From contig NW_022985173.1 in assembly GCF_010093535.1 (NCBI RefSeq), positions 1,060,855-1,124,854 on the forward strand: a stretch of DNA of 64,000 nucleotides, written 5' to 3'. Source of the stretch: Lindgomyces ingoldianus. Lineage: Eukaryota; Ascomycota; Dothideomycetes; Pleosporales; Lindgomycetaceae. The notes beneath the pieces are model-generated. The model was given only the letters and a program-made list of their open reading frames with translations. It searched no databases and had not been told where the DNA came from. Below are positions 33,751 through 44,631 of the stretch, piece after piece (position 1 is the first letter of the stretch; every line of letters starts with the position of its first letter). The position numbers and the translations under genes are program-made.

Positions 33751-36700
33751 ATGCAAGCCTTCAACCCTCCCACGCGTCCCGGCGAGGGCTCTCTTCCTTC
33801 CTCCTCCTCGCACCAGCGCCAGAAGCCCTCGACGCTGACCAACATTGCCATACAGTCCTTCGCCGCATTTCGATCACAGACGTCGAGCAGCCCTGCACCC
33901 TCCCCTGTGCGCAGAAAGCCCTTGCCAGCGAACGCATCGCCAATAGTGGGACGCTTCTCTTCGGCTGAATACACTGCCAACCCCAGACTTGTTGGAGATA
34001 AAGGCAATAAACAGCGTTCCTTCTCAACCAGCTCCCCGCCACTCCAAGCTCCTCGCCGCCTCGATACGATCCTATCGCCGCCATTGAGCGCAGACGAGGA
34101 ACTTTTTCTCCCCCGGAACCTCGACGAGTGAGTAGCCTCATTTCCTTAGATTACAACAACCCCCCTTGCTGATATTAATTGTAGGAACCCTCATGGCGAT
34201 ACTCCCGTAAAAGCCAACGCACCGAGCAATCCGTTTGTGCCTGCTCTACAGTCATCAAAGAGCCCACTGTCTCAGTCCAACTCTGCGGTTCGGTCCGCAA
34301 CAAGGCATGATCGCTCTGCTAGTAGCTTTGTTCCACTACGACCACAAAGAACGGAGGAATTGAAAGCTTCGTCCAACAAAGGCACCCACGTCCGGTCTCC
34401 CACCATGCCGAATATGCCATTGTATACATCAGAGCCACAACAACCCAACCTTAAACTGCAACTAGACGGTGTCACCGAGGACTTCATCGACGAAGATCCC
34501 TACGCCACCTCCCCGGAATCTCCACACCCAAACAAACCCAAATCTCCCGCTGCCGGAAAGTTCACATCCTTCTTCGGCTGGAATTCCTCGAAACCTCAGA
34601 ACGGAGCAGAGTCTCCAACAACAACGTTTTCCGAGAAGTCATTGTCCCCAGCAGCATCGCCACGCTATCCAAAACAGCCCGGCATGCCTACCAAGACAAA
34701 GCCCGCAGGGCTCGACATTCCTATTGCCAATTCCTTCTCACAACCATCGTATTTCAACGTCCCAGGAACGCCATTGCTGTCATCATCACCCCAGATGAAC
34801 GCCCACGTAGAAGAATTAGAGCGGGAACTCCGCGAGGTGAGTTCGGAGCTCGCTGCGTCGATACGAAGAGAAATGGAACTAGAAGATGAAGTCGAGCGAT
34901 GGAAAGCGGAAAATTCAACTGTCATGTCCGATAATAACCGGAGAACCAGTGACTACTACTCTGACTCTGGCGCCAGCTCCGTGAGATACCCTATCGGGGA
35001 TAGCGAGAGCAAACTAGAAGAGGTGGAAACGCTGCGCAGGAAAGCAGAACAGGAGCGTGCCCAGTTGAAGGTGCGTATGGCGGAACGCCTTCAGGAGGAG
35101 CTTCGACGAAGAAGAGATCTCGAAGAGCAGGTGCAACAGCTTGAAGACCAAGTCCATGGACAGCCGAAGAGGATCCCACAGGAAAGCGCAGGGCGTGTCC
35201 AAGAGCTTGAGAGTTCGTTAGAAGATGCGAAGAGAAGGCTAGCGGAAGAGCGACAGGTGAAGGAAAACTTTGAAGACCTATTAACTGCACTCCGTGAGGA
35301 ACTCGAAAAACATCGCAACGAAAGAGACAATCTCCGCGACGAGGTTGTGCCGCAGCTCAGGTCCCGACTAGAAGGCCTGGAGACGGAGGCGACTGAGACG
35401 CAAACCCTCATCTACGAATCCACGCGCATGCAGCAAGAGATCCAGACACTCCGTGCTGAGAACCAAACACTCCTCAATGCTCGGAGAATGCAACTGGAAA
35501 TGTCTCAGCAGACACGATTTCAGTCCATCGCCGAAGAGGACGCTCCACCGGTATCGAAGCCACGTGTTGGGCTGTCAAGATCGAATTCTCTAGCTCGAAG
35601 CTCAGGCTTCAACGCCAAGCGAGGCTCGTTGTCTCGTTCAAACTCTGTCAAAGACCGGTCAGGGGCAGAATCTCCGCGCGAAGGGCCAATGAGTGGTAAC
35701 CCTGTCAAAGAGTTGGAAGAGCAGCGAGATGCTCTACATCGTGCATTGAAAGCCTTGTTGCAGCGACAAGAATTGCAACAAAAGGAGTTCCAGAAGCGCA
35801 TTAAAGAACTTGAAATTGAGCGGGACGACGCCCTTAACCTTACCCCTCGTCGAACTACCTTCCACAACGAGGTTTCCCACCTAAGAGAGGAGATTAACTC
35901 ACTGCGACGGCGTGCTGATGATGCCCTTGAACAGAAATGGCAATGCGAAAAGGGGCTGGGAGGCTTACGAATGGATTTAGACCGCGCCCAGCAGGAGACG
36001 ACTTCTCTCCGTGTATTGCTACAGGAGCACGACATTGCCATACCAGAAATTAGGGTCGAAAACGAGCCCATCTCCCTGGACAAGGCCTACAATGAACTGC
36101 GCACGACTCATGCTCTCTCCATCGCTCGCATCAAGCAGATAGAATCGAACGAATCCCTTGGTGGTGCTGGAGTCGAGGCACAAAGGACGTTGGAGCTCCT
36201 CAAGCAGAGCATCTCCGATGCGGAGGCCGAACGAGATGCGGCTCAAAATGAAGCCGAACAGTATCGCCAGCAAGCCCGAGCTCTTCAGCAGTCCGAAATT
36301 GGACATCTTGGTAAAGAGCAGAGTCTAACAACTGAACTTCTTGCTTCGGCGACCCGCATGGATGAGCTCTCCAACAGGATTCAGCAACAGTTGCTGTCTA
36401 ACAGATCCCTTCGCAACCGCCTCGCCGACGCCATTTCTCGAGGCGAGCAAGAGCAGGAGAAGTCGGCAGGAAAGATCATCGAGCTAGAGCGTCGGCTGAA
36501 GGCAGCGGAGGACAAGGTGATGATTGCTCAACAGTCTTCTGAAGAAGCCATTTCGAGGCATGAAGAGGAAGTCCAGACACTAAAGGAGAGTCATAACACC
36601 CACCTACGCAGGGTCAAGTCCGGCTTGCTCAGCCCCGCAGTCTTCTCACCTAAGATGCCTTCGTCCCCAGTCTTTGCTCAACGGTCGCCGCGCCTTGGCC

Positions 36701-37017
36701 AGACAAGTAGCGGCCCTGGCATGTCTATGGCCGAAGCAACAAAGACAGAACTGCTTGAGAAGCGGGTCTCGGAACTCGAGAAGGCTCTTGCCGATGCCGA
36801 CCGAGAGATGGAAGAGGTGGTCGGCCGGATGAACGAGGCCCAGATCGAGGTTGCCAACCTGCAATATGAGAGGTGAGCTGACCATTATGTGAAGACGTAT
36901 AAAAGCAATTTTCTGACCCATGGTTACAGGGACGAGGCGATGAGGCAGACAAGGAAGCTACAGGCTGACATCCTTGCTGAGCGCGAAAAAGTCAAAGCGC
37001 TGATGGCATCGAGCTAA
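33751..37017 (+). CDS. Large coiled-coil protein, unknown function
   Basis: Three exons, 33751-34127, 34185-36872 and 36930-37017, give 1050 aa; both introns are 57 bp, GTGAGT/GTGAGC to AG, phase 2. The first 320 residues are Ser/Pro-rich and disordered, with SPxxP and RSxS sites likely to be phosphorylated. Predicted coiled coils lie at about 330-375 (VEELERELREVSSELAAS), 400-560 (RRRRDLEEQVQQLEDQV), 630-930 and 975-1050, split by Ser-rich linkers (LSRSNSLARSSGF; SPKMPSSPVFAQRSPRLG). The last exon adds only 29 residues. Such architecture is common among spindle-pole-body, septum and vesicle-tether proteins, but no diagnostic motif was seen and I do not assign one. Confidence 0.82.
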
Positions 37018-38537
37018 TATTTAACGACGGAAGACGAAAATCACCTCGAGTCGGCTTTATTTCATTCTCAACTACCTAATGGACCCCTTTACTGTTAATC
37101 GGACAGGATAAAGTATCTAACCTTTTATGGCGCGCGATTTGGCGCGCGATTTGGCGCACGATTTGGCGTCTTGGTGGAGGTAGCATTTACACGGGAGCCC
37201 TTTTCACATGACTTTTACAATCGTTGAACCCTCGCCAACCTCAGAGAGTACCGGGCAAACACGGCATCTGCTCTCTTGGCTGTTTCAATTTTCCTTTTTT
37301 AACTCGTCCTCTGACGCTTTTGTCAAGACTATTTGCATTGGGGCCAGATTTGGTCACCTGTCACAGAAGTTATATACCCTCCCCTGAAGAGGCGTTCCAA
37401 GCCGTGGCGGACTCATTGAGACTTTAGGATGCTTTATCCCTCGTTCATTTCTTGTCAATTCTTGTACAACACCTTTGTTCAGCTCCTTGTACTTGTTAAT
37501 GATTTAATGTTTGGATGCTCAATCGAAGGATTGATCCCCGAATTGCCTTCCTGTCCGTCGGTCTTACGTGCATGTTGCGGACTATTAATACAAACCTGCC
37601 CAGCACAAGCACAAGTCCTTATTTCTCGAACGGACCCAGATGCACGTTGTACGTGTTCGTCTATGGTAGCATAGGGCAGGTATTCCAATGTGCTACAATA
37701 GGAGCAGACACGGAATCGGGTCGATAGGCTACATTCTTAATATGCGAGTCAGTAGCTGTGCCGTACAACATATTGGCCATTATAGAAGGCATTGGCAATG
37801 CTCGAACGTGGACTGGTCAGGTCGCGAGCGCTGCCCGACGCTGTGGACGTGCTCCGATGCTGTGCTCCAATTTAACAGCCTAGGATAAGTGATGGGAACT
37901 CTTCTAGAGCGTTTTAGAGACACACGTTGCAGTTGTCCTCGTTCGGCACGCGCAACTACTTGGGGGGGTGCAGCCCGGGGGGGGAGAGGGGGCGGCACGT
38001 CGGCGGAGTGAAATCGGACACGGAGATTGGATAAGTTGCTGGCGGCACAAAGGCATGATCGACTCCGAGAGCTCGAGCGGTACTATCCGTACTATCCAGC
38101 TATCTGGCGGCTGGCATCTTTTTAACATCCGTTTTGATGCCTATCGATAGCGCGACGCAGAAACACAGCACACCGCACGGCCGCCTGCCTCATGCCGCGA
38201 ATCAGTGCCCGTGTCTGAACCGAGCACGAACTAGCCCAAGTCCAACATCACCCACTCGCTCGCTGTTTGAGTTTATCCCTGACTACACGCCTGCTACACT
38301 CCCTCTCCTCTCCACGCCCCAGGTCCGCCTTGCCTCCCTCCAGCGGGCCCCCTCTACCCTCTCCACCCTGACTTTTCCCTGCCTGCGAGCGTGTGGGCTC
38401 CTCTTGCACGCCAATCCCCCGCCGTCGCTTTGGGCCACACCTGGACTACGCCGCCCCCCTCCCCTCCCCCCACCCCCGAAAAGAATTGCAGTCATCTACG
38501 CCCTTCCTGGCACTTCCAGCTTGACTCTCCGCCCGCA
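37018..38537. other. Intergenic, cot-1 upstream region
   Basis: 1.5 kb between the coiled-coil gene and the NDR kinase gene. It contains the 12-bp GC-rich tandem repeat at 37129, a G-run cluster at 37962-37992 and a C-rich tract at 38450-38478 just before the kinase start. No gene was recognised. A 5' UTR intron of the kinase could lie here but could not be established. Confidence 0.5.
37129..37168. repeat. 12-bp tandem repeat, 3.3 copies
   Basis: The unit GGCGCGCGATTT occurs at 37129, 37141 and 37153 (third copy has one A for G), followed by GGCG. It sits about 110 bp after the coiled-coil gene stop. The CGCGCG core resembles an MluI-type cell-cycle element only loosely. Confidence 0.85.
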
Positions 38538-40658
38538 ATGAACAACCAGCAGACTGGCAACCGGCTGCAGCTCAATTTCGGCTTCGGCGGCGGCGGCGGC
38601 GATCGAAACCAGAACTACAACCAAGACTCCAGCGGTCGTGCGTTTCCCACCACTCCGTCCACGTTCCCCCAGCCCGTGTATCCTAACCAGGCCGGCCAGC
38701 AAGAAGTCTGGGGCACCCAACAGACCAACAATGGCTATGGATACTTCATGAATCCCTACCAGCAGGCACAGTACCAGGGGCAGCAGGGCAACTTACAGCC
38801 CCCCGGTACTGCTGCCCGCTTCAACGACGCAACGAATGGCTTGGTACATCAACTCTCTCACCAACACCTCGGCGGCCGCTCTGGCAGCCCCTATGGCCGC
38901 CAACCATCCCCTAGCCACCAACGCCCCCGAACCGCCGGCGCCACTGGTCAGCAGTATGGACAATATATGAACCTGCCCCGACAGCCTTCTCTCAATGACG
39001 AGGAGCCGCCGGCGAGGGCACCAGAGAAGTATTCGGACAATGTACTCCGGCAGGCAAAGGTATCGGTTGGTCTGGTGAGCACCTTCTTCAAGGACAGCGT
39101 CCAGCGTGCTCGTGATCGGAATCAAAGGTAAGTACTTCTGCATTGCCATTCCCTCAGATCATCTGCTAACAAACTCTCAGGGCTCTTGAACTGGAATCCA
39201 TCATGAAAGAGCCATCCATCTCGGATGCACGCAAGTCCCAGAAGGAGCTCAGCTACCGGCGGGCCGAGGCCGAGTATCTGAGGTTCTTGCGAACGAAGGA
39301 GAAGCCCGAGAACTTCTCCACCCTCAAAATCATTGGCAAAGGCGCGTTCGGAGAGGTCAAGCTGGTCCAACGGAAGAATGACGGCAAAATCTACGCTCTC
39401 AAGTCCCTTGTCAAGTCTGAGATGGTAGGAATTCCCCGCTGCGGACCTTCTATGCGCATGAGCTGATTTGTGACAGTTTAAAAAAGACCAACTGGCTCAT
39501 GTGCGCTCAGAACGAGACATCTTGGCTGAGTCTGACAGTCCTTGGGTTGTCAAGCTCCACACCACTTTTCAGGACAACACATTCCTGTACATGCTCATGG
39601 AATTCCTGCCCGGCGGTGATTTGATGACTATGCTCATCAAATACGAAATTTTTACTGAAGACATCACTCGCTTCTACATGGCCGAGATCACCCTTGCTAT
39701 AGAAGCGGTCCATAAGCTTGGCTTCATCCATCGGTAAGCATAACACGGCCCGTTTCACACGGCCCGCCCATAACCATAACCAGTTATGCTAACTGTTGCA
39801 AGTGATATCAAACCTGACAACATTCTGCTGGACCGTGGCGGCCACATCAAGTTGACTGACTTCGGCCTGTCGACTGGTTTCCACAAGGAACACGAAGCAT
39901 CTTACTACAAGAAGCTCCTGGCTGGGGGACCTCACAAATCCACAAGGGACAACCGGAATTCCATGAACATTGACCAGATTCAGCTCACTGTCAGCAACCG
40001 TGCCCAGATTAATACCTGGAGAAAATCTCGACGTCAGCTTGCTTACTCAACCGTGGGAACGCCGGACTACATCGCTCCGGAGATTTTTAGTGGTCTGGGT
40101 TACGACTTCGGCTGTGACTGGTGGTCTGTGGGCACGATTATGTTCGAATGTCTTATCGGTTGGCCACCGTTCTGCGCAGAAGAGCCTCATGACACATATC
40201 GCAAGATCGTTGACTGGCCACGGAACCTCCACTTCCCGCCTGACCAACAACTCGGAGCAGATGCAGAGAGCTTTATTAAGAGGTAGGCGTTTTCACCACT
40301 TCACCAAACAAACCTACTTGCCCCTACTTTCAATATGTGCTAGACTAACAGTCCCAGCTTGATCTGCGATGCCGAGCACCGTCTTGGTCGAATCGGAGGT
40401 GCCCATGAAATCAAACAACACCCATTCTTCCGCGGCGTACAATGGGATGGCTTGCGTCGCATTCGGGCTCCGTTCGAGCCCAAGTTGCAGTCGAACATTG
40501 ACACGCAGTACTTCCCGATCGACGAGATCGACCAGAACGATAATAGCGCTGCTCTACGCGCCCAGACGGCACAGGCGGGCGACGATATTGCTGCAGAGAT
40601 GAGCTTGCCGTTCATCGGCTACACATACAAGCGCTTTGATGCCTTCAGAGGATCTTAG
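38538..40658 (+). CDS. cot-1: NDR/LATS-family kinase COT-1 (Cbk1/Orb6)
   Basis: Five exons (38538-39127, 39181-39424, 39477-39733, 39803-40282, 40358-40658) encode 623 aa, all phases consistent. The first 170 residues are Gln/Gly/Pro-rich. The MOB-binding region follows ([20 protein letters not shown]). The AGC kinase domain shows [11 protein letters not shown], the ATP lysine in [18 protein letters not shown] split by intron 3, DFGLSTGF, the NDR-specific long insert between DFG and APE with basic [21 protein letters not shown] at its end, and the C-terminal hydrophobic motif [12 protein letters not shown] holding the regulatory Thr. With Mob2 and a Ste20-type kinase this enzyme controls polar tip growth and branching in hyphae; loss in Neurospora gives compact colonies. 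Upstream repeats and G-runs may affect its expression. Confidence 0.95.
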
Positions 40659-41586
40659 ATACCTTGCGTGCACCCACCACTGGCGTTGAAGCATTGGCCT
40701 AGCATGAGCTATTATGACCAGCTTTTTGGACCAACATTTTACCAATATCAAGACTTTACTTCCTCTTCCAATACGCGCAGCACATCTTGTCTATGGGTCG
40801 CATCTCCTGGTCATCATCGCCATCGTCATCATCATCTGTTTCCTAGCAGACATGAAGCTCTAGTCAGTCACATTGTCCCTCGCTCATCCTTCTCGGACAC
40901 CCTCCACCTTAACTAGCCATCCCTCCCCGGTTCCCATTTAGTTTTATGCGGTCTTCCCTTATTGTCAGTCATTGTTGGCGTTTGGTCGGATCATCAATGT
41001 CGGCTGGGTTGTAATGCATGTGGTGGCGCTGTGGGCGCGGACATGAAACACATTAGTCTAGTTTAGTCTTTGTCTGTCTAGCTGGGAGCGGTCTCGTCTT
41101 TGCACGCACGGCCTTTGTGATAGGCATGGTATGTTACTTGGCATGTGGATGACTGGGGGATGGGTTCTTTGGTGTGTGGGTGGACGAGACGTTTGAATGG
41201 GAATGGGAATGGGAAGCGTTGGGCATTTGATGGATCAGTGAAGACAGAATTCACAACGTGGATTAAGAGTTTCTCTCTCGTAGTGTCTTCGCTTTCCTTT
41301 GCAAATGGCATGTGTGTGCAGTGTGATCTTGATTTGTACCCACCGCTATGCACAGAGATTGCAATCTAAAAAATGTCGCCCACTCATGCCAATAATAGAT
41401 GTAGACTTATTAAAGTTCAGCCTTGGAAACTCTATATCAGGTTCCGCCGAGAAAATTGTACCCCATGTCTCCAACTTGAAATGACCTAGTTTTTATCGAT
41501 ATCGCTGCTTGGTGCGAGATCGTACTCCGGCTGCCGCATACTAGGGGTACCGTATCTCCCTGCAATACATCTGAAGGAATGCTTGC
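40659..41586. other. Intergenic, convergent 3' ends
   Basis: 928 bp between the NDR kinase stop and the last exon of the Rpb12 gene. It includes a short CATCATCG-type microsatellite near 40815 and GGGAATGGGAATGGGAA near 41203. No gene was recognised. Confidence 0.45.
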
Positions 41587-41961
41587 TCATCGCGCCTCGA
41601 ACTGGACCATACTATTTCACTCGTTAGGCCAATCCTCATCACAGTCCTCCTACAGCACAAATCTCTCAACCTTCTCCTCTATCCAGCTCCCCGCTTTCCT
41701 CCCCTTCCTAACTCCAATATAATCCTCCATCCACTTCAAACGCCGCAGATGTAAAAAGTCAACTCACCGGTTCGTCCTCTGTTTATACAGCACACGATGA
41801 CCACAGCTCCTGCACCGAATCGGCTCTCCGCGCTTTAGTGCTACCGTGCTGTCACAGTCGCCGCAAAGGTATTCTACTGAGCGCGCGCGGTCGTCGGCGG
41901 CTGTGGGCATTTGATTGGTTTGCTGGATCTGAGGGGTGTTGTTGTAGCCGTAGGAGGACAT
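41587..41961 (-). CDS. RPB12: RNA polymerase I/II/III shared zinc subunit Rpb12 (RPC10/ABC10-alpha)
   Basis: Two exons, 41961-41768 and a 25-nt final exon 41611-41587, give 72 aa, close to the 70 aa of the yeast subunit. The 156-bp intron starts GTGAGT and ends after the branch CCTAACG with ATAG. The body holds the zinc site YLCGDC...IRCRSCGHRVLYK and then KQRTNR, and the last exon supplies RMVQFEAR, the invariant C-terminus of this family. Without that exon the protein would lack the tail that packs into the polymerase, so the joining is well supported. The product sits on the second-largest subunit side of all three nuclear polymerases. A TGAGTCA/CACGTG composite lies about 190 bp upstream. 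Confidence 0.93.
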
Positions 41962-42669
41962 TTTCGTGGGTGTCGATGTTCGGAAGGCCTTACGTGCGGG
42001 GTGTGCGAAGTGGGTTGATTTTTTTGAGGTTTTGGATTGGGGGGTGTTTGGTTTTAAGTTATAGATGATGAACAAGGGACTTGAAGGCCGAGATATGTCG
42101 AAGGCGGTGAGTGGGTTTTGCCACTGGCTTGGCGGAGAGGACTTTTGGGCGGTGAGTCACGTGTGTGGCTTATCGATAACAGATGTGGCGCATGCATCTG
42201 GTTCACCAATTCCAACGTCCATTAGCCTGCTACCGCAGATACCGAGCGGGACCGAAAAATTCCATGTATTCTCTCGCTAGGTTCTACTGAATCGAATCGT
42301 ATTAAGAGATGGAACAAACGTGGGAGCTACGCCGGAGGTCTTCCTAACAAGCGCACATATAATATGGGATTACCTGAACGAGCATCCACTTCTTTTGCGA
42401 CTCTACCGATTTTTTTCCTGTAGAATTTGATTCCAACGTCTCTCTCCATTGCATCTGTTCCCGTGTGCTACTCATGGATGTCATGAGTAATGACTCGGGA
42501 ATAATCATTGCGGGGCGTGGTATCCCCGCATTCGCTGTTTGCACTCCATGTTGCCGATCATAAGATATAAGCACAGTATAATCATCATACACCATCTTTG
42601 ATATTCTTGTTTCCCGTCTATTTTCTCTTACCATGGTGGCATAATTCTCTGATCTCACCCCTCCGCACA
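41962..42669. other. Divergent promoter region, Rpb12 and monooxygenase
   Basis: 708-bp head-to-head spacer. It contains the composite TGAGTCACGTG site. No additional gene was recognised; the 134-codon minus frame at 42344-42748 overlaps the monooxygenase start and is chance. Confidence 0.5.
42153..42163. promoter_or_regulatory. Overlapping GCN4/CPC1 (TGAGTCA) and CACGTG sites
   Basis: TGAGTCACGTG combines a perfect bZIP site for the amino-acid starvation activator (Gcn4/CPC1/CpcA) with a bHLH CACGTG site, sharing four bases. It lies 192 bp upstream of the Rpb12 start and about 510 bp upstream of the monooxygenase. Polymerase subunit control by growth status is plausible, but this is inferred. 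Confidence 0.4.
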
Positions 42670-44631
42670 ATGGCATTCTCCCAAAAGAACGCCGAAGTCC
42701 CCACCAGAAGCCCAAGCCCTCCCATCGAATCCCCTTCATCCATCGCACAGCAGCGTCTCGAGAACCTCCTCAACACCATCAAGCCCCCCGCATCACGCTA
42801 CGGCCGTCCAGTCCCAAAATGCTGGGTGCCAGTGCAAAACCAGCCCCTGCACCATCCGCGTAAACTTCGCATGGTGACGATTGGAGGAGGGATTTCGGCT
42901 ATGAATTTAGCGTATATGATCATGCATGAGAAAAATATGGATGATATTGTTGAGGGCTGTATTTATGAGGCCAATGAGACCTTGGGAGGGACTTGGTGGG
43001 TTAACAGGTATCCGGGAGTAGCGTGTGACGTCCCGGCGCACATATATACATGTAAGTCCGATCCCGTTACCGAACGCCACAAGAATTTCTGCTTTAGGAC
43101 TTTCAGAAGTTATGGGATATTTGGGAATGCATGTGTATGCTCAAGGGCGACCCCTAATTGACTCTCCTAAGAAGTCCCGTTCGAACCAAACCCCAACTGG
43201 AGCGCCTTCTATGCCAGAGGCCAAGAAATCCATGACTACTTCATGCGGACTGTTAAGAAGTATAATCTCGACCGAGACGTCAAAACAGGACATCGCGTCA
43301 TCCATGCTCAGTTCGACGAACACGAGGGTATATGGAATCTGAAAGTCCAGCATAAAAGCCACGTGTTTGACGACTGGTGCAACGTTCTCGTCAGTGCGAC
43401 GGGCTTTCTCTCCCATTGGAAGTGGCCGGATATTAAAGGTCTGCATGATTTTAAAGGCTTAAAGGTTCATTCTGCGGCTTGGGATGAGGAGTTTGATTAT
43501 GGAAAGAAGAGAATTGCCATGATTGGGAATGGAAGCTCGGCGATCCAGATAATGCCAGAACTGGCCAAGGATGCGGAACATGTTACGAACTTTATTCGGA
43601 ATCCGACCTGGATTACGCCTGGGTTAGGAAGTGCGGTTATTGGCGGGCAGATTAACAGGGTGTATTCCGAGGAGGAGAAGAAAATGTATAGAGAGCATCC
43701 GGAAGAGTTGAAGAAGCATAGAAAGGAGATCCAACATGGGAGTAATAGGGCTTTTACTATGGTAAGTAATATCGCCACTACAATGGGGGTGAGGGATGGA
43801 GCTGAGTTCCTGAAGTTCGAGAAGGACTCGCCAGCCCAGAAAGCAGCCTTCAAGGCAACATCTCAGATGATGCTCGATCGACTAGGCGGCAACAAAGAAC
43901 TTGCCGCAAAACTAACCCCTAACTGGGAAGTCGGATGTCGTCGCGCAACGCCCGGACCCGGCTATCTCGAAGCTTTCACACAATCCAATGTCTCCTTAGT
44001 CACCGACCCCATCTCGTACTTTACTCCAACTGGTATCGTCACAAAAGACGGCACACACCACGCCTTCGATGTCATCGTGTGCGCCACCGGCTTTGACGTG
44101 ACCCACCGTCCCACTTTCCCTCTAATTGGCCTCAACAACACCGATCTCGCATACCACTGGAAAGATGAACCCTTTTCCTACCTCTCACTCATGTGTCCCC
44201 ACTTCCCAAATTTGTTCTTCTTCTCCGGCCCCAACGCACCAGTCGGTCACGGCTCACTAATGGCAGCACTCAGTTGGTCCGCAAACTATATATCACAGTG
44301 GCTCTCCAAACTCTCCACCGAGGATATCAAATACATCTCCCCTACTCTCTCAGCCACAGAGGAATTCAACACCTATGGTGACGAGATCATGGAGCGCTTG
44401 GTCTGGAGTGGCGGCTGTAGGAGCTGGTACAAGAATAATAGGGTTGACGGGCGGGTGACGGCGATTTGGCAAGGAAGTGCGATTGCGTATAAAGAGGTTG
44501 TAGATAGGATCAGGCCGGAGGATTTTCACTTTGTGTATAGGACGAGGAATCGATGGAGGTGGATGGGAAATGGGAAAACGAAGGTTGAGGGGGAGAAGGG
44601 AGCGGATTTAGCCTTTTATTTGGAGAAGTGA
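42670..44631 (+). CDS. Baeyer-Villiger-type flavin monooxygenase
   Basis: Exons 42670-43051 and 43175-44631 (123-bp intron, GTAAGT donor, phase 1) encode 612 aa. The FAD-binding fold starts at about residue 68 with VTIGGGISAMN, followed by the acidic YEAN and GGTWWVNRYPGVACDVP, a hallmark of Baeyer-Villiger monooxygenases. DFKGLKVHSAAWD near residue 220 fits the BVMO fingerprint FxGxxxHxxxW[PD]. A second Rossmann motif for NADPH is IAMIGNGSSAIQ, and VCATGFDV is the conserved ATG region. It would insert oxygen into a ketone or oxidise a heteroatom; the substrate is unknown. No polyketide, peptide or terpene synthase lies nearby, so it is not in an obvious biosynthetic cluster. The first motif lacks the third Gly of GxGxxG. 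Confidence 0.9.

Noticed and set aside
35520..36083. 187-codon minus-strand frame
   Set aside because: Antisense to the coiled-coil gene; Ser/Arg-rich mirror of Glu/Leu heptads.
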